Assembly: GCA_004173455.1 (NCBI GenBank)
Contig: SECL01000008.1
Span: forward strand, 35,409 to 99,408
Length of the DNA: 64,000 nt
Direction of reading: 5' to 3'
DNA from: Moraxellaceae bacterium
Lineage (GTDB): Bacteria > Pseudomonadota > Gammaproteobacteria > Pseudomonadales > Moraxellaceae
Shown here: one piece after another, positions 1 to 8,713 of the stretch
Numbering within the stretch: position 1 is the stretch's first letter
Layout: every line of letters begins with the position of its first letter
The notes under the pieces: generated by a model
Told to the model about the DNA's origin: nothing
Seen by the model: the letters and a program-made list of their open reading frames with translations, nothing else
Databases searched by the model: none
Translations under genes and position numbers: made by a program

Positions 1-1010
1 GAACCAGCCTGAAAACCTATTCCAATTCCAACTAAATTAGGGTCCGCACCTAAAACAGTTTGATGTATTCTAAAATAATTTCCTAATATATTTAGCCCAT
101 CTATACCATAACCACTATCATGGACACCATAAATCAAACTAAAAAGTCTTATACCAAATCTGACAACCTCAGCAACATTATTGGCTATAATGCCATATCT
201 TGTATCTCCACCCCGATAAATACCACAATAATTACAAAATCCCTGAAAATTAAACACTTGATTATTTGTGATATTCATGTAAGAACCATGTACTTCAGCA
301 AAACAAGCAGTTCCATTAGCTCCCAAATTTGCACCAAAAGCCATATTATTTGTAATTTGTATATAATCACCAACTATATACAATGTTGAATGGTCATAAA
401 ATTTATCAATTCCTCCAACATCCACCCAAATATTATTCTCTATAATTACACGTTTTACCGTTTGATAGTTATTTATAACAAATGAATTGGTAGTTACAGC
501 CCCAATAATTTTATTATTCACCAGTTTAAAATTTTCACCTTTTAGAGCTCGAAAAGTATATCTACGTTGATCAAGGGCTTGACCGTTAGTAACTGAATAT
601 GTGTTATTAGACTTATTATAGTCAAATATAACTCCATCAATAATCATTCCGGTTAAATCATAACTACCAGTTACATCACCTATTAGGCATTCAAAACCTA
701 AACTATTATCAGCAATTTTAATTGTAGCTCCATCCCCTAAAATACTTTTTCCTTCCGTTAAAGGAAGAATTACTTCATTCAAAATAGTAGGAGCTACAAT
801 ATAAACCTTATCTTTTCCACCTAGGTGATGAATACCTGAGTCCGCTGCAAGCCATGCTCTTAAGGCTAATGTATCATCTGTTGTACCGTCTCCTTGAGCT
901 CCAAAGTCAGCAGGCGTCACATATTCTGTATTCTTATCATGCTGTGTTCGTTGTACTGCACCAGTAAAAGGCTGCTGTACGATTACATCTGAGTCTTGAA
1001 TTGTCGTCAT
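1..1010 (-). CDS. Tail spike protein with beta-helix (C-terminus cut by window edge)
   Basis: An open minus-strand frame starts with ATG at 1010 and was followed codon by codon without a stop to about position 360; it appears open to the window edge. The ORF track missed it because it has no stop here. Residues 32-45 read as the DFGAQGDGTTDDT motif that opens pectate-lyase-like right-handed beta-helix domains, followed by repetitive Asn/Gly/Ile-rich strands. Proteins of this build are receptor-binding tail spikes and often capsule depolymerases. The gene is clearly more AT-rich than the tail genes beside it, which suggests exchange of the host-recognition module. The catalytic specificity cannot be told from this fragment. 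Confidence 0.85.
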   Translation of the reverse strand, partial: MTTIQDSDVIVQQPFTGAVQRTQHDKNTEYVTPADFGAQGDGTTDDTLALRAWLAADSGIHHLGGKDKVYIVAPTILNEVILPLTEGKSILGDGATIKIADNSLGFECLIGDVTGSYDLTGMIIDGVIFDYNKSNNTYSVTNGQALDQRRYTFRALKGENFKLVNNKIIGAVTTNSFVINNYQTVKRVIIENNIWVDVGGIDKFYDHSTLYIVGDYIQITNNMAFGANLGANGTACFAEVHGSYMNITNNQVFNFQGFCNYCGIYRGGDTRYGIIANNVAEVVRFGIRLFSLIYGVHDSGYGIDGLNILGNYFRIHQTVLGADPNLVGIGIGFQAG

Positions 1011-1116
1011 CTTCTTCTACCTTCTATATTATTGGAAACTTTAAAATAAACTTCCCCTACTCAAGAAACAATATATAAAATCAAGATGACGATATAATGT
1101 GCTTTTTAAAACTTTA

Positions 1117-1875
1117 TCAGGCTTCAGTCAGCACATCAGCAATGGCCATAAATACATGGTCTTTACGCTCAAAGTATTTTTGCAGCTCTGCATCGTTACT
1201 GATGAAAAATAGCTCAAGAATGATGCCGCCAGCACTCACGTACGCTAACTTGCTATGCTGGCCACTGCCCTCATCTTTCCAGCCGCCAGCAGATCCACGT
1301 ACCGGAATATCCAGCACATCGGCCAGCGCACTGCATAGCTTCTGGCAAATCGCTTTATCTTTCGACTGAGCCAATGCTTCTACGCCAGTTGCTGCTTTAC
1401 TGACTGCAGCATTTAAGTGAAATTCAATCGCAATTTTACCCTGTTTCACCATTGCCGCAGCTTTGCTTAAAGCCTGATTGTCGTTGCCGGTGCCATCGTT
1501 AATGACCTTGTAGCCCCGACTATTGAGGATGGTGGTCACGCCGTTTCGGACTTCACGAACAATACCTGCTTCAGTAAATTTACCATTACAGGCGCCCGGA
1601 TCTACCAAACTATGGCCAGCAGTGAGCACAATAACTGGTTTAATATTTGTTGACTGTGTAGCCAGTACTGCTGATAACAGACCGAGCTTGCTGGCAACGT
1701 AGTCGCCTAAAATGCCATCTGGTTTTACGCCCAGCTTTTGCTGATATGCCTTTAGCGCATCTTCAGTCTTTTTGCCAAAGTCACCATCAACCCGATAAAC
1801 ATATAAACCTAGCTTGGCCAGTGCTGTTTGCAGGCGTGTGACTGCTAGGCCGGTATCACCTTTTTTCAATAACAT
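1117..1875 (-). CDS. Endolysin: peptidoglycan-binding domain plus N-acetylmuramoyl-L-alanine amidase
   Basis: Residues 1-65 form a PG_binding_1 domain (repeated G-D-T-G, DGDFGKKTEDALKAYQ). Residues 80-252 match the zinc amidase_3 fold: a TAGH motif with the first zinc His, a Glu in FTEAGI, a second His in IEFHLN, and the catalytic-side Glu in ILELFFISN. The enzyme cleaves the bond between N-acetylmuramic acid and the stem peptide during lysis. No signal peptide is visible, so release should depend on the holin encoded just upstream. The start has a good ribosome binding site (AAGGAAAATATC-ATG). Confidence 0.9.
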   Translation of the reverse strand: MLLKKGDTGLAVTRLQTALAKLGLYVYRVDGDFGKKTEDALKAYQQKLGVKPDGILGDYVASKLGLLSAVLATQSTNIKPVIVLTAGHSLVDPGACNGKFTEAGIVREVRNGVTTILNSRGYKVINDGTGNDNQALSKAAAMVKQGKIAIEFHLNAAVSKAATGVEALAQSKDKAICQKLCSALADVLDIPVRGSAGGWKDEGSGQHSKLAYVSAGGIILELFFISNDAELQKYFERKDHVFMAIADVLTEA

Positions 1876-1901
1876 GATATTTTCCTTTAGGCGTAAAAAA
1901 A

Positions 1902-1914
1902 CCGCTTAATGCGG
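1902..1914 (-). other. Short hairpin at gene junction
   Basis: CCGC-TTAAT-GCGG hairpin spans the stop codon of the DUF6527-like gene, just ahead of the endolysin ribosome binding site. It belongs to the series of intercistronic hairpins of the late operon. Confidence 0.5.
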
Positions 1915-2187
1915 CATATTTGGAAGTGGCACAGTCTGGCCAGCCAGCTCATGTTTGCTATCACCACAAAACTGGATCTGGCCGTTGGTGATGAAGTAAT
2001 GACATTGACCAACTATATTTACTGATGGGCTAAATGTTGGAATTTCAGGATTGCCGTTATAGCTCCACCTTGCACCGGTGCCAGATGGCTCATCAACAAA
2101 AATCCAGTGTTCCTGTTTACAGCCGGGACACCAGTGCAGATAGATGCCATCCATTTTGTGTAACTTGCTGGATAAGATTTCATCCAT
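1906..2187 (-). CDS. Small DUF6527-like phage protein
   Basis: I chose the ATG at 2187 (MDEIL...) because AAGGAAAG lies directly before it; the track start at 2247 has no such site. The 93-residue protein has a CPGC pair, a W-x-x-NG segment, PTFSPSV and a later CHYFITNGQIQFCGDS, an arrangement I recognise from the DUF6527 family of small phage and bacterial proteins of unknown function. Cys and His residues suggest metal binding. It sits in the lysis cassette between holin and endolysin, but a role in lysis is only guilt by location. Confidence 0.7.
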   Translation of the reverse strand: MDEILSSKLHKMDGIYLHWCPGCKQEHWIFVDEPSGTGARWSYNGNPEIPTFSPSVNIVGQCHYFITNGQIQFCGDSKHELAGQTVPLPNMPH

Positions 2188-2250
2188 AATCTTTCCTTCA
2201 GACATAAAAAAAGGCCGCATTTCTGCAAGCCCACTTAATAAAAACACCGG

Positions 2251-2631
2251 TTATTTTTTGATTTCGTCCCTTACCTCGTTAATGACTTCAAAAATATCGG
2301 CGCCCTCACGCTTGTTGATGAAATTGAATATCCAGCGTACGATCGCCCAGCCGGGCAAGCCACACACAAAGTAAAAACCACCCAGTGCCATCATGCCGAA
2401 ATAATCCGCTCCCCATGAATGCAGCTGATACTTGATCACCAAGAATGAGCCACCGGCCAAACTTGATACTACTGTTGTAATTAGCCCCACCGCCCATTCC
2501 TGCCGCGTTCTTGGCATTCGGGTCATGATCACCACGAGATACACTAAAACAATGCAAAGCCCAATAATTAGTCCAGCCCCATAGGCTTTTAGACCTGCGC
2601 TGATCCCCATTGTAGAAAATGGCTCAGACAT
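2251..2631 (-). CDS. Putative holin (three membrane segments)
   Basis: This 126-residue protein has hydrophobic stretches at about residues 17-36, 50-66 and 78-100, separated by short charged loops, and ends in a charged cytoplasmic tail (EVRDEIKK). Size, topology and position directly upstream of an endolysin gene fit a class I holin, which forms membrane lesions that let the endolysin reach the cell wall. No sequence-specific holin motif is recognised, so the call rests on topology and context. GGGAAGGGAAATCTT precedes the ATG. Confidence 0.7.
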   Translation of the reverse strand: MSEPFSTMGISAGLKAYGAGLIIGLCIVLVYLVVIMTRMPRTRQEWAVGLITTVVSSLAGGSFLVIKYQLHSWGADYFGMMALGGFYFVCGLPGWAIVRWIFNFINKREGADIFEVINEVRDEIKK

Positions 2632-2660
2632 AAGATTTCCCTTCCCTTCAAAATGAAAAA

Positions 2661-2676
2661 GCCTGCAAATGCAGGC
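2661..2676 (-). other. Perfect 6-bp hairpin before the holin gene
   Basis: GCCTGC-AAAT-GCAGGC lies in the gap between the tail-fibre stop and the holin ribosome binding site. The only T-rich stretch following it on the minus strand is weak, so it may be a processing or stability element rather than a full terminator. Confidence 0.5.
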
Positions 2677-2700
2677 CTATAAAAAACAAGTATTTTAGAA

Positions 2701-2731
2701 ATGAGCCGAATCAATTAAATATTCGGCTCAT
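2701..2731 (-). terminator. 11-bp perfect inverted repeat after the tail-fibre gene
   Basis: ATGAGCCGAAT and ATTCGGCTCAT enclose a 9-nt loop directly downstream of the S74-type fibre gene. The following minus-strand sequence is only mildly U-rich, so termination is possible but would be partial. Confidence 0.5.
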
Positions 2732-2753
2732 GTGGTGAGTTGATTGTGAGGCT

Positions 2754-4367
2754 TTATGCTTTACTTTCCAGCATAACTACTCGTGCGGATAGTTCCTGTA
2801 CTGCTTTAATCAGCGGCGCTATCAACTCGTTATAGCCAATCGACTTAACATCGAGTCCACCCTCAATGGAGTGATCCTGATAGGCAGCATAATCAATGCC
2901 AAGCGCGTCTAGCGTGGCTTTAAGCTCTTGCGCGACCAGTCCATAATGATACCTGTGACGGGCTTTGGAGCCATCTTTTACCGGGTTTGCATAAAATGCT
3001 GCGCGGTCAGCGTCTTGCTGTGTTAATGCAGATTGATACGCCTCATCATCAGTAAAGTCAGTGCGAATTAAAACTGGAAATAACGTCTGGGCATAGTCGT
3101 CACGGTAATCCCACACCCATTTTCGCGGTTGCAATGTATTGATAAAATCAAGCCCTAAGTCGCAGGCGGCTATGTCAGTTTTATCGCGGATGTCAGACCG
3201 GTTCTGAACAGCACCGTATGCATAAGTAGTGGTAGAACTATTACCAAGTTGAACTTGATTAGTTGCCGTACATTGCGCCCCATAACCCAGTGATGTTGAG
3301 TTGGCGTACTGTGCTTGAGAAAAACCACCAACAGCTACACTTTGATTTCTGGCACTTGCAGATATACCTATAGCGACCCCATAGCCCAATGCTGTTCCAG
3401 CCTCATATCCCATAACAACTTCATACAATCCTTGTGAGCTTGCTCCTTTACCTACGGCTATTGATCCTGTAGCTATGCTATTTGTTTGGGCACCAAAACC
3501 GATAGCAGTAGCATTCTCTGCCTGTGCTTTGGCACCATATCCAAAGCTGCTAGTACCCGCACCATTTGCGATAGAACCGTATCCTAATGCAGTGGCTTGA
3601 TTGCCTGTGGCACTAGGGGCGGTAGGTGCGACACTGTTGTAGGGATTTAATTTAACAAACTTCAAGTTTTCGTTTTTAACATCAGTGATTGTAATACCGC
3701 CGCCATCGGCAGCAGGTTTATCACTTAAATCATTGTAGCTGCCGCTAAAAGCCACCGCTGCAAGCTGGCTTGCTGTCACAGCGCCAATACTCGCGGCCGT
3801 AATCTGGCCAATCAGCAATGCAGCAGTACCAGATTCTTCAGCGCCAATATTGGTACGCGCATTATATTTTTGCAGGGCTGTTAAGCCTTGTGTTGCAACG
3901 TCAAAACGGACGCGGTTTGCAACAGTCTGATCCAAGGCTTCGAGCAAATCCTCATTCTCAGCCAGAGCGTCACTAATTGATTGAATGGCTGCCAGTGTCT
4001 GCGCATCAGTGCCTACAAGAGTTGCAATCTGCTGGTTTACATACGTTACATCAGCTTTAGCTGCTTGCAGTGCTGATAACATCGCAGTGAGCATAGCAAC
4101 AGCATCGGTATTGATTGTGATTTGCGGCTGTAGTACATCACTGACGGCTTGTGCAGATCCGGCAACATCAGCACCCACGTCTGTAGCATTAAGCATCACG
4201 GAACCTGTCTGGCCGTTTACACTATTAACCGCACCGCCACTACCATTCCCACTCAAGTTCATTACCGTGCCAAACGGTACAGTCATAGCAAGCCGGGCGG
4301 TTTTACGGGTGGTGACTGGCATTGGGCCATGGTTCCAGAATACCCGCATTCCTAGTTTCACTGTCAT
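2754..4367 (-). CDS. Tail fibre with head-type repeats and C-terminal S74 intramolecular chaperone
   Basis: The 537-residue protein has an Ala-rich helical region (about 75-190), then YadA-head-like repeats (residues ~260-390, ATAIGFGAQ, IAVGKGAS, AVAIGISASA, SLGYGAQ), and ends with the endosialidase-type chaperone domain beginning at RSDIRDKTDI (about residue 395). That domain trimerises the fibre and in its family cuts itself off at the Ser of this motif. The final coiled-coil stretch (ELIAPLIKAVQELSARV) is typical of the released chaperone. The gene overlaps the upstream gene by ATGA, which indicates coupled translation. It is probably a receptor-binding fibre in addition to the tail spike. 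Confidence 0.87.
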   Translation of the reverse strand: MTVKLGMRVFWNHGPMPVTTRKTARLAMTVPFGTVMNLSGNGSGGAVNSVNGQTGSVMLNATDVGADVAGSAQAVSDVLQPQITINTDAVAMLTAMLSALQAAKADVTYVNQQIATLVGTDAQTLAAIQSISDALAENEDLLEALDQTVANRVRFDVATQGLTALQKYNARTNIGAEESGTAALLIGQITAASIGAVTASQLAAVAFSGSYNDLSDKPAADGGGITITDVKNENLKFVKLNPYNSVAPTAPSATGNQATALGYGSIANGAGTSSFGYGAKAQAENATAIGFGAQTNSIATGSIAVGKGASSQGLYEVVMGYEAGTALGYGVAIGISASARNQSVAVGGFSQAQYANSTSLGYGAQCTATNQVQLGNSSTTTYAYGAVQNRSDIRDKTDIAACDLGLDFINTLQPRKWVWDYRDDYAQTLFPVLIRTDFTDDEAYQSALTQQDADRAAFYANPVKDGSKARHRYHYGLVAQELKATLDALGIDYAAYQDHSIEGGLDVKSIGYNELIAPLIKAVQELSARVVMLESKA

Positions 4368-4723
4368 GGGGTTTGGCTCCGTCGAATTTTGAATACAATC
4401 GGGTCTGAGGTGTGAGTGGCACTACTGGCATACATACGAATATCAGTCCGTGCAGTGCCTGCTGGCCAACTGGTCGTTGATCCGGGAAAAGTTACATTGA
4501 TAAAGCCCTTAAAACCAACCTGATCAGCAACACGTGCTGCTGATAGTGTGGCAATCGAATTGCCATACTCATTATTGAGCTGTGCGGTAAATGTGGCATC
4601 TTCCGGTATTTCAAACGGCTCATTGGTTTCAGTGTTATAAAACTGGATTGGCATGTCAAAGGTATCGCCAGTGGTAAATACTTCCAAGCCGTCAATTTCA
4701 GCAAAATCACTTAAGCAATCCAT
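4364..4723 (-). CDS. Hypothetical virion-associated protein between two fibre genes
   Basis: The start at 4723 (MDCLSDFAEI) follows GGAGCACCCA; the track start at 4750 lies within a hairpin. The 119-residue product is beta-rich and has a TTGDTFDMPIQFYN segment resembling the N-terminal domains of baseplate or fibre accessory proteins that start with a G-D-T motif. It overlaps the fibre gene by ATGA, so the two are probably made together. I cannot assign a function; a fibre-attachment or folding role is a guess from position. Confidence 0.65.
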   Translation of the reverse strand: MDCLSDFAEIDGLEVFTTGDTFDMPIQFYNTETNEPFEIPEDATFTAQLNNEYGNSIATLSAARVADQVGFKGFINVTFPGSTTSWPAGTARTDIRMYASSATHTSDPIVFKIRRSQTP

Positions 4724-4740
4724 TGGGTGCTCCAAAAATA

Positions 4741-4760
4741 AACCCCGCACGGGCGGGGTT
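4741..4760 (-). other. Strong GC hairpin before the 4364-4723 gene
   Basis: AACCCCGC-ACGG-GCGGGGTT, an 8-bp perfect stem, fills the short gap between two fibre-region genes. A run of five T on the minus strand after a short A gives it terminator character. Confidence 0.55.
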
Positions 4761-4767
4761 TATTGGT

Positions 4768-6507
4768 TTAAGGGGTGCGGCCTTTGGTCTGGCCATCACT
4801 TAGGTTATTAATGGTGACAGGGCCTTGGTAGATAAACCCTGCTAGGCCACCAGATTGACCGGGTGTCATGTATACCGAGTTTCCTGATTGCGCTTCACCG
4901 CCCACTTGACCGTTCAAGCCAATATTGCCACCATTACCGCCTGCTGCCCAAATCGCCGTGCTGGGTTCAGTATAAGAAGCACCGCCCTGCCCACCAGTAT
5001 TTAATGTTGCATCTTTTGCACGATCTGCTGAAGGCACGTCATAATTGCTGTAGCGAGGGACACCAGCCAAGCCATACGGTGCGCCGCCACCGCCCGGGCT
5101 ACTACCCATACCACGTACTGTGCCATCTGGTTTTCCTGCACCACCGCCAGCACCACCACCGCCAGCACCACCGGCAATCAGTCCGTAATTATTGACAGTC
5201 ACTGGTGAGCCAATTTCAGCCTCAATTGCCGTGCCACCAGTTTCACCATCCTGCGCTGGAAATTCTTGCCAACCCGGATCACCCACATTACCGTCGCCAC
5301 CGCCATCACCACCTTTACCGCCTCGGCCGGCCACTAGCGCATTACTCATGATCCTGATTTCGCGGGTAGAACCGGACGCCCATACACCACAATAAATCGC
5401 GGCAGATTCGGCGGTTGCTGCAACGATAGTAACGCCGCTTTCGACAACAAATACCGCTTTTGTATTTGCAGTCGGTTCGCCATAAAGCTGCACAAACGCG
5501 CTACGCAGATTTAGGCCAGCTGGTTGATCGCTACTAATAGTGACAATCTGTTCAGGCAGAATACTGGTATCAGAAATGGTGACATTGACAAATTTGCCAG
5601 AAATATAGGTCAGAGTAAATTTAAGGGTTTCAGTACCTTCGGTTACCTCATCAGCAACAATGGTAATCGTCTTGCTGGCCGTACCATCCGCACCAACAAT
5701 AAACTGGCCACTTAATGCATTGGGTGAAATATCAGCAGACTGAATGCCGGTAATATTCCAGTCAACCGGTGTACCTTGTGCAACCCCTGTAGTGGCCAGA
5801 TTGAAGGTCACTTGCGCACCTTCATTAACCGTAGTCTGAGTGGCGGTCAGGTTATAGGTCGGGGCGCTGGCACCATCGGGCAGGCGCTCCCAGATTCGCG
5901 TTGTTGCTGCCTGAATCCCTGCACCGCCCACCATAACAATCTCTCCAAGCGAAGCACTTGTATTGGCCACACCAACAGGAATGTATGGCCATAAATACCA
6001 AGTGGTCTGGTAGCCAAATAATGCCTCCAGAGCTATGGCCGGGTTATAGCTACTATTGCCAGTCATAAATCGATATCCAATGTGAAAAATGGCATTGGCT
6101 AGCGTGGTTAAGAGTATCTGGCCACCATAGGGCTTCCATCCCGTTTGTAGCTGATTAGGGTTATTGGCATTATTATCCTGAATACTGATAAAGGCTGAAC
6201 GGCCATCATCTGACTGCACAACAGCCCCTGTATGGTACCCACCGATCTGCGCTGCATAATCCGCACTAAAAGGATACATGCCACCGGCATTAAGCCAGAC
6301 CTGATGCTGGCTCAGCTGGTTTAAAATGGCATTCATATCCTTACCGCTAGGTGGCAGGCCACCAGTGCTTTTAGGCTGCATGGTAATGGGTGGAAAACCC
6401 AAAGTCATTGAGGCAGCATTACCATTACCCGATTCAACTGGAATGGTATTTTTAAGGCCATCCTGGGCAAATGGTACGGCATTATCTAAAGGCTTGTTTA
6501 TAGCCAT
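4768..6507 (-). CDS. Tail fibre protein with Calx-beta-like domain and glycine-rich C-terminus
   Basis: The start at 6507 (MAINKPLDNA) follows GGAGCTTATTC; the longer track start is discarded. Residues 1-130 form a typical fibre N-terminus (GLPPSGKDMNAILNQLSQHQ, TGWKPYGG). Residues ~200-310 read as a Calx-beta-like beta-sandwich (TVNEGAQVTFNL, DEVTEGTETLKFTLT). The C-terminal third is very Gly-rich, with runs such as AGGAGGGGAGGGAG, like the collagen- or polyglycine-rich tips seen in phage fibres and adhesins. It probably forms a distal fibre; the Calx-beta module suggests carbohydrate or surface contact. Confidence 0.8.
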   Translation of the reverse strand: MAINKPLDNAVPFAQDGLKNTIPVESGNGNAASMTLGFPPITMQPKSTGGLPPSGKDMNAILNQLSQHQVWLNAGGMYPFSADYAAQIGGYHTGAVVQSDDGRSAFISIQDNNANNPNQLQTGWKPYGGQILLTTLANAIFHIGYRFMTGNSSYNPAIALEALFGYQTTWYLWPYIPVGVANTSASLGEIVMVGGAGIQAATTRIWERLPDGASAPTYNLTATQTTVNEGAQVTFNLATTGVAQGTPVDWNITGIQSADISPNALSGQFIVGADGTASKTITIVADEVTEGTETLKFTLTYISGKFVNVTISDTSILPEQIVTISSDQPAGLNLRSAFVQLYGEPTANTKAVFVVESGVTIVAATAESAAIYCGVWASGSTREIRIMSNALVAGRGGKGGDGGGDGNVGDPGWQEFPAQDGETGGTAIEAEIGSPVTVNNYGLIAGGAGGGGAGGGAGKPDGTVRGMGSSPGGGGAPYGLAGVPRYSNYDVPSADRAKDATLNTGGQGGASYTEPSTAIWAAGGNGGNIGLNGQVGGEAQSGNSVYMTPGQSGGLAGFIYQGPVTINNLSDGQTKGRTP

Positions 6508-6527
6508 GAATAAGCTCCAATAAAAAA

Positions 6528-6543
6528 CCGCCAACAATGGCGG
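6528..6543 (-). terminator. Intercistronic hairpin with U-run
   Basis: CCGCC-AACAAT-GGCGG; on the minus strand it is followed by TTTTTTATTGG, a good intrinsic terminator shape, placed ahead of a fibre gene that must be transcribed from upstream. Confidence 0.65.
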
Positions 6544-6563
6544 CTTTCAAAATAAAAAAATAT

Positions 6564-7151
6564 TTAGTCAATAATAGAAACGAACGTGCCCTGGTCAAAT
6601 GGCTGGAAGTCCTCCAGCTCATCAAAGCCAAAGGTTTCCCCGGCTACAAACTGCATAATGGATACCTTGACGCCAGCTGGTTTAGGCGCCGCACCAGACT
6701 GGGTTAAAATGGCATACTCCAGCGGTGTAAGATAAAACTCAAATACATAAAGCAGGGTCATGCTACCTGTATCTATGACATAGCAGCGACGATCGTTAAA
6801 AAGCTGGCGCAACAGAATATTAAGCGAGCGCGCATTCACTGCCGAGATATTGGCCAGTGCCTTAATCCGGATTAGGGTGCGGTATGATTCATCATCCAAG
6901 GTCACGGCACCCATTGTTGGATTGTCCAGATCCTGAAGGCTTTGCGGCACTTTAAAGATACGGGATACACCAACAATCTTGCCCCAAATATCAAGGCCAA
7001 AGCCCTGAGCTGTATCGATATTCCATGCATAATCATAAAAGGCCTGCATATTGGCTCGGGGGTCAATATAGCCATTTAAGGATTCAGCCAGCTGGTTAAT
7101 AGTGGGACTATTGGCATACTGGCTAATAATGGTGTCCCGGTAATTTTCCAT
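6564..7151 (-). CDS. DUF2612-type baseplate protein
   Basis: This 195-residue protein begins MENYRDTIISQYANSPTINQL and contains DTAQGFGLDIWGKIVGVSR and a DDESYRTLIRIKALAN segment, which I recognise as the DUF2612 family. Members lie directly downstream of baseplate J genes in contractile phages and are thought to link baseplate and fibre. It starts 13 nt after the J gene, with GGAGAGTACT before the ATG, and is followed by the first fibre gene, which agrees with an adaptor role. Confidence 0.8.
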   Translation of the reverse strand: MENYRDTIISQYANSPTINQLAESLNGYIDPRANMQAFYDYAWNIDTAQGFGLDIWGKIVGVSRIFKVPQSLQDLDNPTMGAVTLDDESYRTLIRIKALANISAVNARSLNILLRQLFNDRRCYVIDTGSMTLLYVFEFYLTPLEYAILTQSGAAPKPAGVKVSIMQFVAGETFGFDELEDFQPFDQGTFVSIID

Positions 7152-7164
7152 AGTACTCTCCAGC

Positions 7165-8376
7165 TCATACCATCGTAACGGTAATGTTTGCAGCCGAGAT
7201 ACTGGGCGCCTGGTTAATGCCCAGCGTTACCGAGTTATGCACCGGTGTATCAATGCCGATCTGGATCTCAATGATCTGCACCCGTGAATCAATACCCGTG
7301 ATGCCGGCATAATAGCGACTGGCAAAGATAGTGCCGCCGATCCGGGCACGTGCCCCGCCATCGATCCCGTTAAATGCCTTAATCACTGCGGCCTGTACCA
7401 GCTCCGTAATATTTGCCGGCAAGGCGGAGTTATAGGCCAGTGCCACATTAAACAGGATCGGCTTAATACTAGGCCGCTGAAACTTAACGCTATAGGTGGG
7501 CTGTGGATAGCTATAGCTGTCATCTGTCACGTTAATGGCCGTATTGCCGTTATAGTCACAACCCACGTCTTTTTTAAGCCAGATCGTTTTACCGATCGCA
7601 CTGTTATTGCCACCCAATACTGCTACATACAATGAATGTGGTGCCAGCTGGTAATTGGTTACACCAACGGTAATGGGCTGACTGGAGGTATTTTCAGTGA
7701 CATATACGTCAATCACATTATCAAGGTCAAATACTGAAGCATAAATAGATGGCAGGGAACCATGGCCATTAATAGCCACTGACTGCTTGCGTCGGTATTC
7801 AAAATCAGCCCGGCTTTCTACCAGCGTACCTACTACTCCTGCGGCCAGATTAGTAATGGATTCCCAGCCCATCACCGCCCGATAAACTCTAGCCAGTGCT
7901 CCGGCCGGACATGCTATCGGGCCAGTGGTGGTACAGGCAAAATTAGCGTTTACCTGCCCATTGCTGGCAATCGTCACTGACGCCTGACAACTGTATAGAT
8001 TGTCTTGGTCATCAGTTGCCAGTGCACCTTCAGGAATAATAGTCCCCGGTACACCAAAGCAGGTGCATGACACGACAGTAGACGTTGCCGGATGGCGATT
8101 TAAAAAATAAATGCGGCCAATAGCGTCCTGCATAAAGCCTGCTGCAATGTCCGGATCAATCTGGTTAACAAACTCAGCCCATAGGGCGTTATGATCGCCA
8201 ATAATAGCCGTGGTACTGCTGATCAGCTGGCCTTGGGGCGTTTCCCCAGCCGGGTTTAAGTTACCACCAAAGGCCGCGTTATAATCCTGATAGACCCCCT
8301 CATAAATTTCTGCTTCCTGCGGTAAAACGACCCCATTCGGGGTAAATTGGATTGTTGGCACACTAGAAGTTGACAC
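7165..8376 (-). CDS. Baseplate J-like protein
   Basis: The 403-residue product shows the baseplate_J layout: N-terminal GVVLPQEAEIYEGVYQDY, the central AGVVGTLVESRADFEYRRKQS region and a C-terminal beta-rich domain. J proteins build the outer wedge of the contractile baseplate. Translation starts at a GTG (8376) with GGGGGAAACCGGTA before it and overlaps the gp25-like gene by 14 nt. It lies between gp25-like and DUF2612 genes, the usual order. Confidence 0.87.
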   Translation of the reverse strand: MSTSSVPTIQFTPNGVVLPQEAEIYEGVYQDYNAAFGGNLNPAGETPQGQLISSTTAIIGDHNALWAEFVNQIDPDIAAGFMQDAIGRIYFLNRHPATSTVVSCTCFGVPGTIIPEGALATDDQDNLYSCQASVTIASNGQVNANFACTTTGPIACPAGALARVYRAVMGWESITNLAAGVVGTLVESRADFEYRRKQSVAINGHGSLPSIYASVFDLDNVIDVYVTENTSSQPITVGVTNYQLAPHSLYVAVLGGNNSAIGKTIWLKKDVGCDYNGNTAINVTDDSYSYPQPTYSVKFQRPSIKPILFNVALAYNSALPANITELVQAAVIKAFNGIDGGARARIGGTIFASRYYAGITGIDSRVQIIEIQIGIDTPVHNSVTLGINQAPSISAANITVTMV

Positions 8377-8713
8377 TACCGGTTTCCCCCTGTTTGGTTG
8401 TAAATTGGATCTGTCCGGATAATTCCCGGTTGGCCAGTGGCTCTAAGTACATGGTGACTGCCTCAACGGTCGGCACACTGAGCGCCGCATTCTTATAATA
8501 CTCATTGAGTAATGAGGCTGGTGGTAGATAGCCCAGTACCTGACTAAAATACGGGATACCCTTAGCCGTGTCATACCACAGTTCACCGGTAAACAGCCGG
8601 GCGCCGCTGGCCACATCCTGGGCAACCGCATAAGGCTCGCTGGCCAAGGCAATATTGCCTGAGGTATCCAGCACCAAATCCCAGTTGTCCTGGTCTAAAA
8701 GTAAGGTTTTCAT
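8363..8713 (-). CDS. gp25-like baseplate wedge protein
   Basis: The 116-residue protein has the size and pattern of the GPW/gp25 family: LLLDQDNWDLVLDTSGNIAL, AQDVASGARLFTGELWYD, then GIPYF. Members are conserved wedge components related to type VI secretion TssE. The start overlaps the spike-gene stop as AATGA, so translation is coupled. Family identity is from pattern, not search. Confidence 0.82.
   Translation of the reverse strand: MKTLLLDQDNWDLVLDTSGNIALASEPYAVAQDVASGARLFTGELWYDTAKGIPYFSQVLGYLPPASLLNEYYKNAALSVPTVEAVTMYLEPLANRELSGQIQFTTKQGETGSVNF

Noticed and set aside
120-389. Plus-strand ORF of 89 aa at the left edge
   Set aside because: Antisense to the tail-spike gene, with Ser/Ile/Thr-rich shadow composition.
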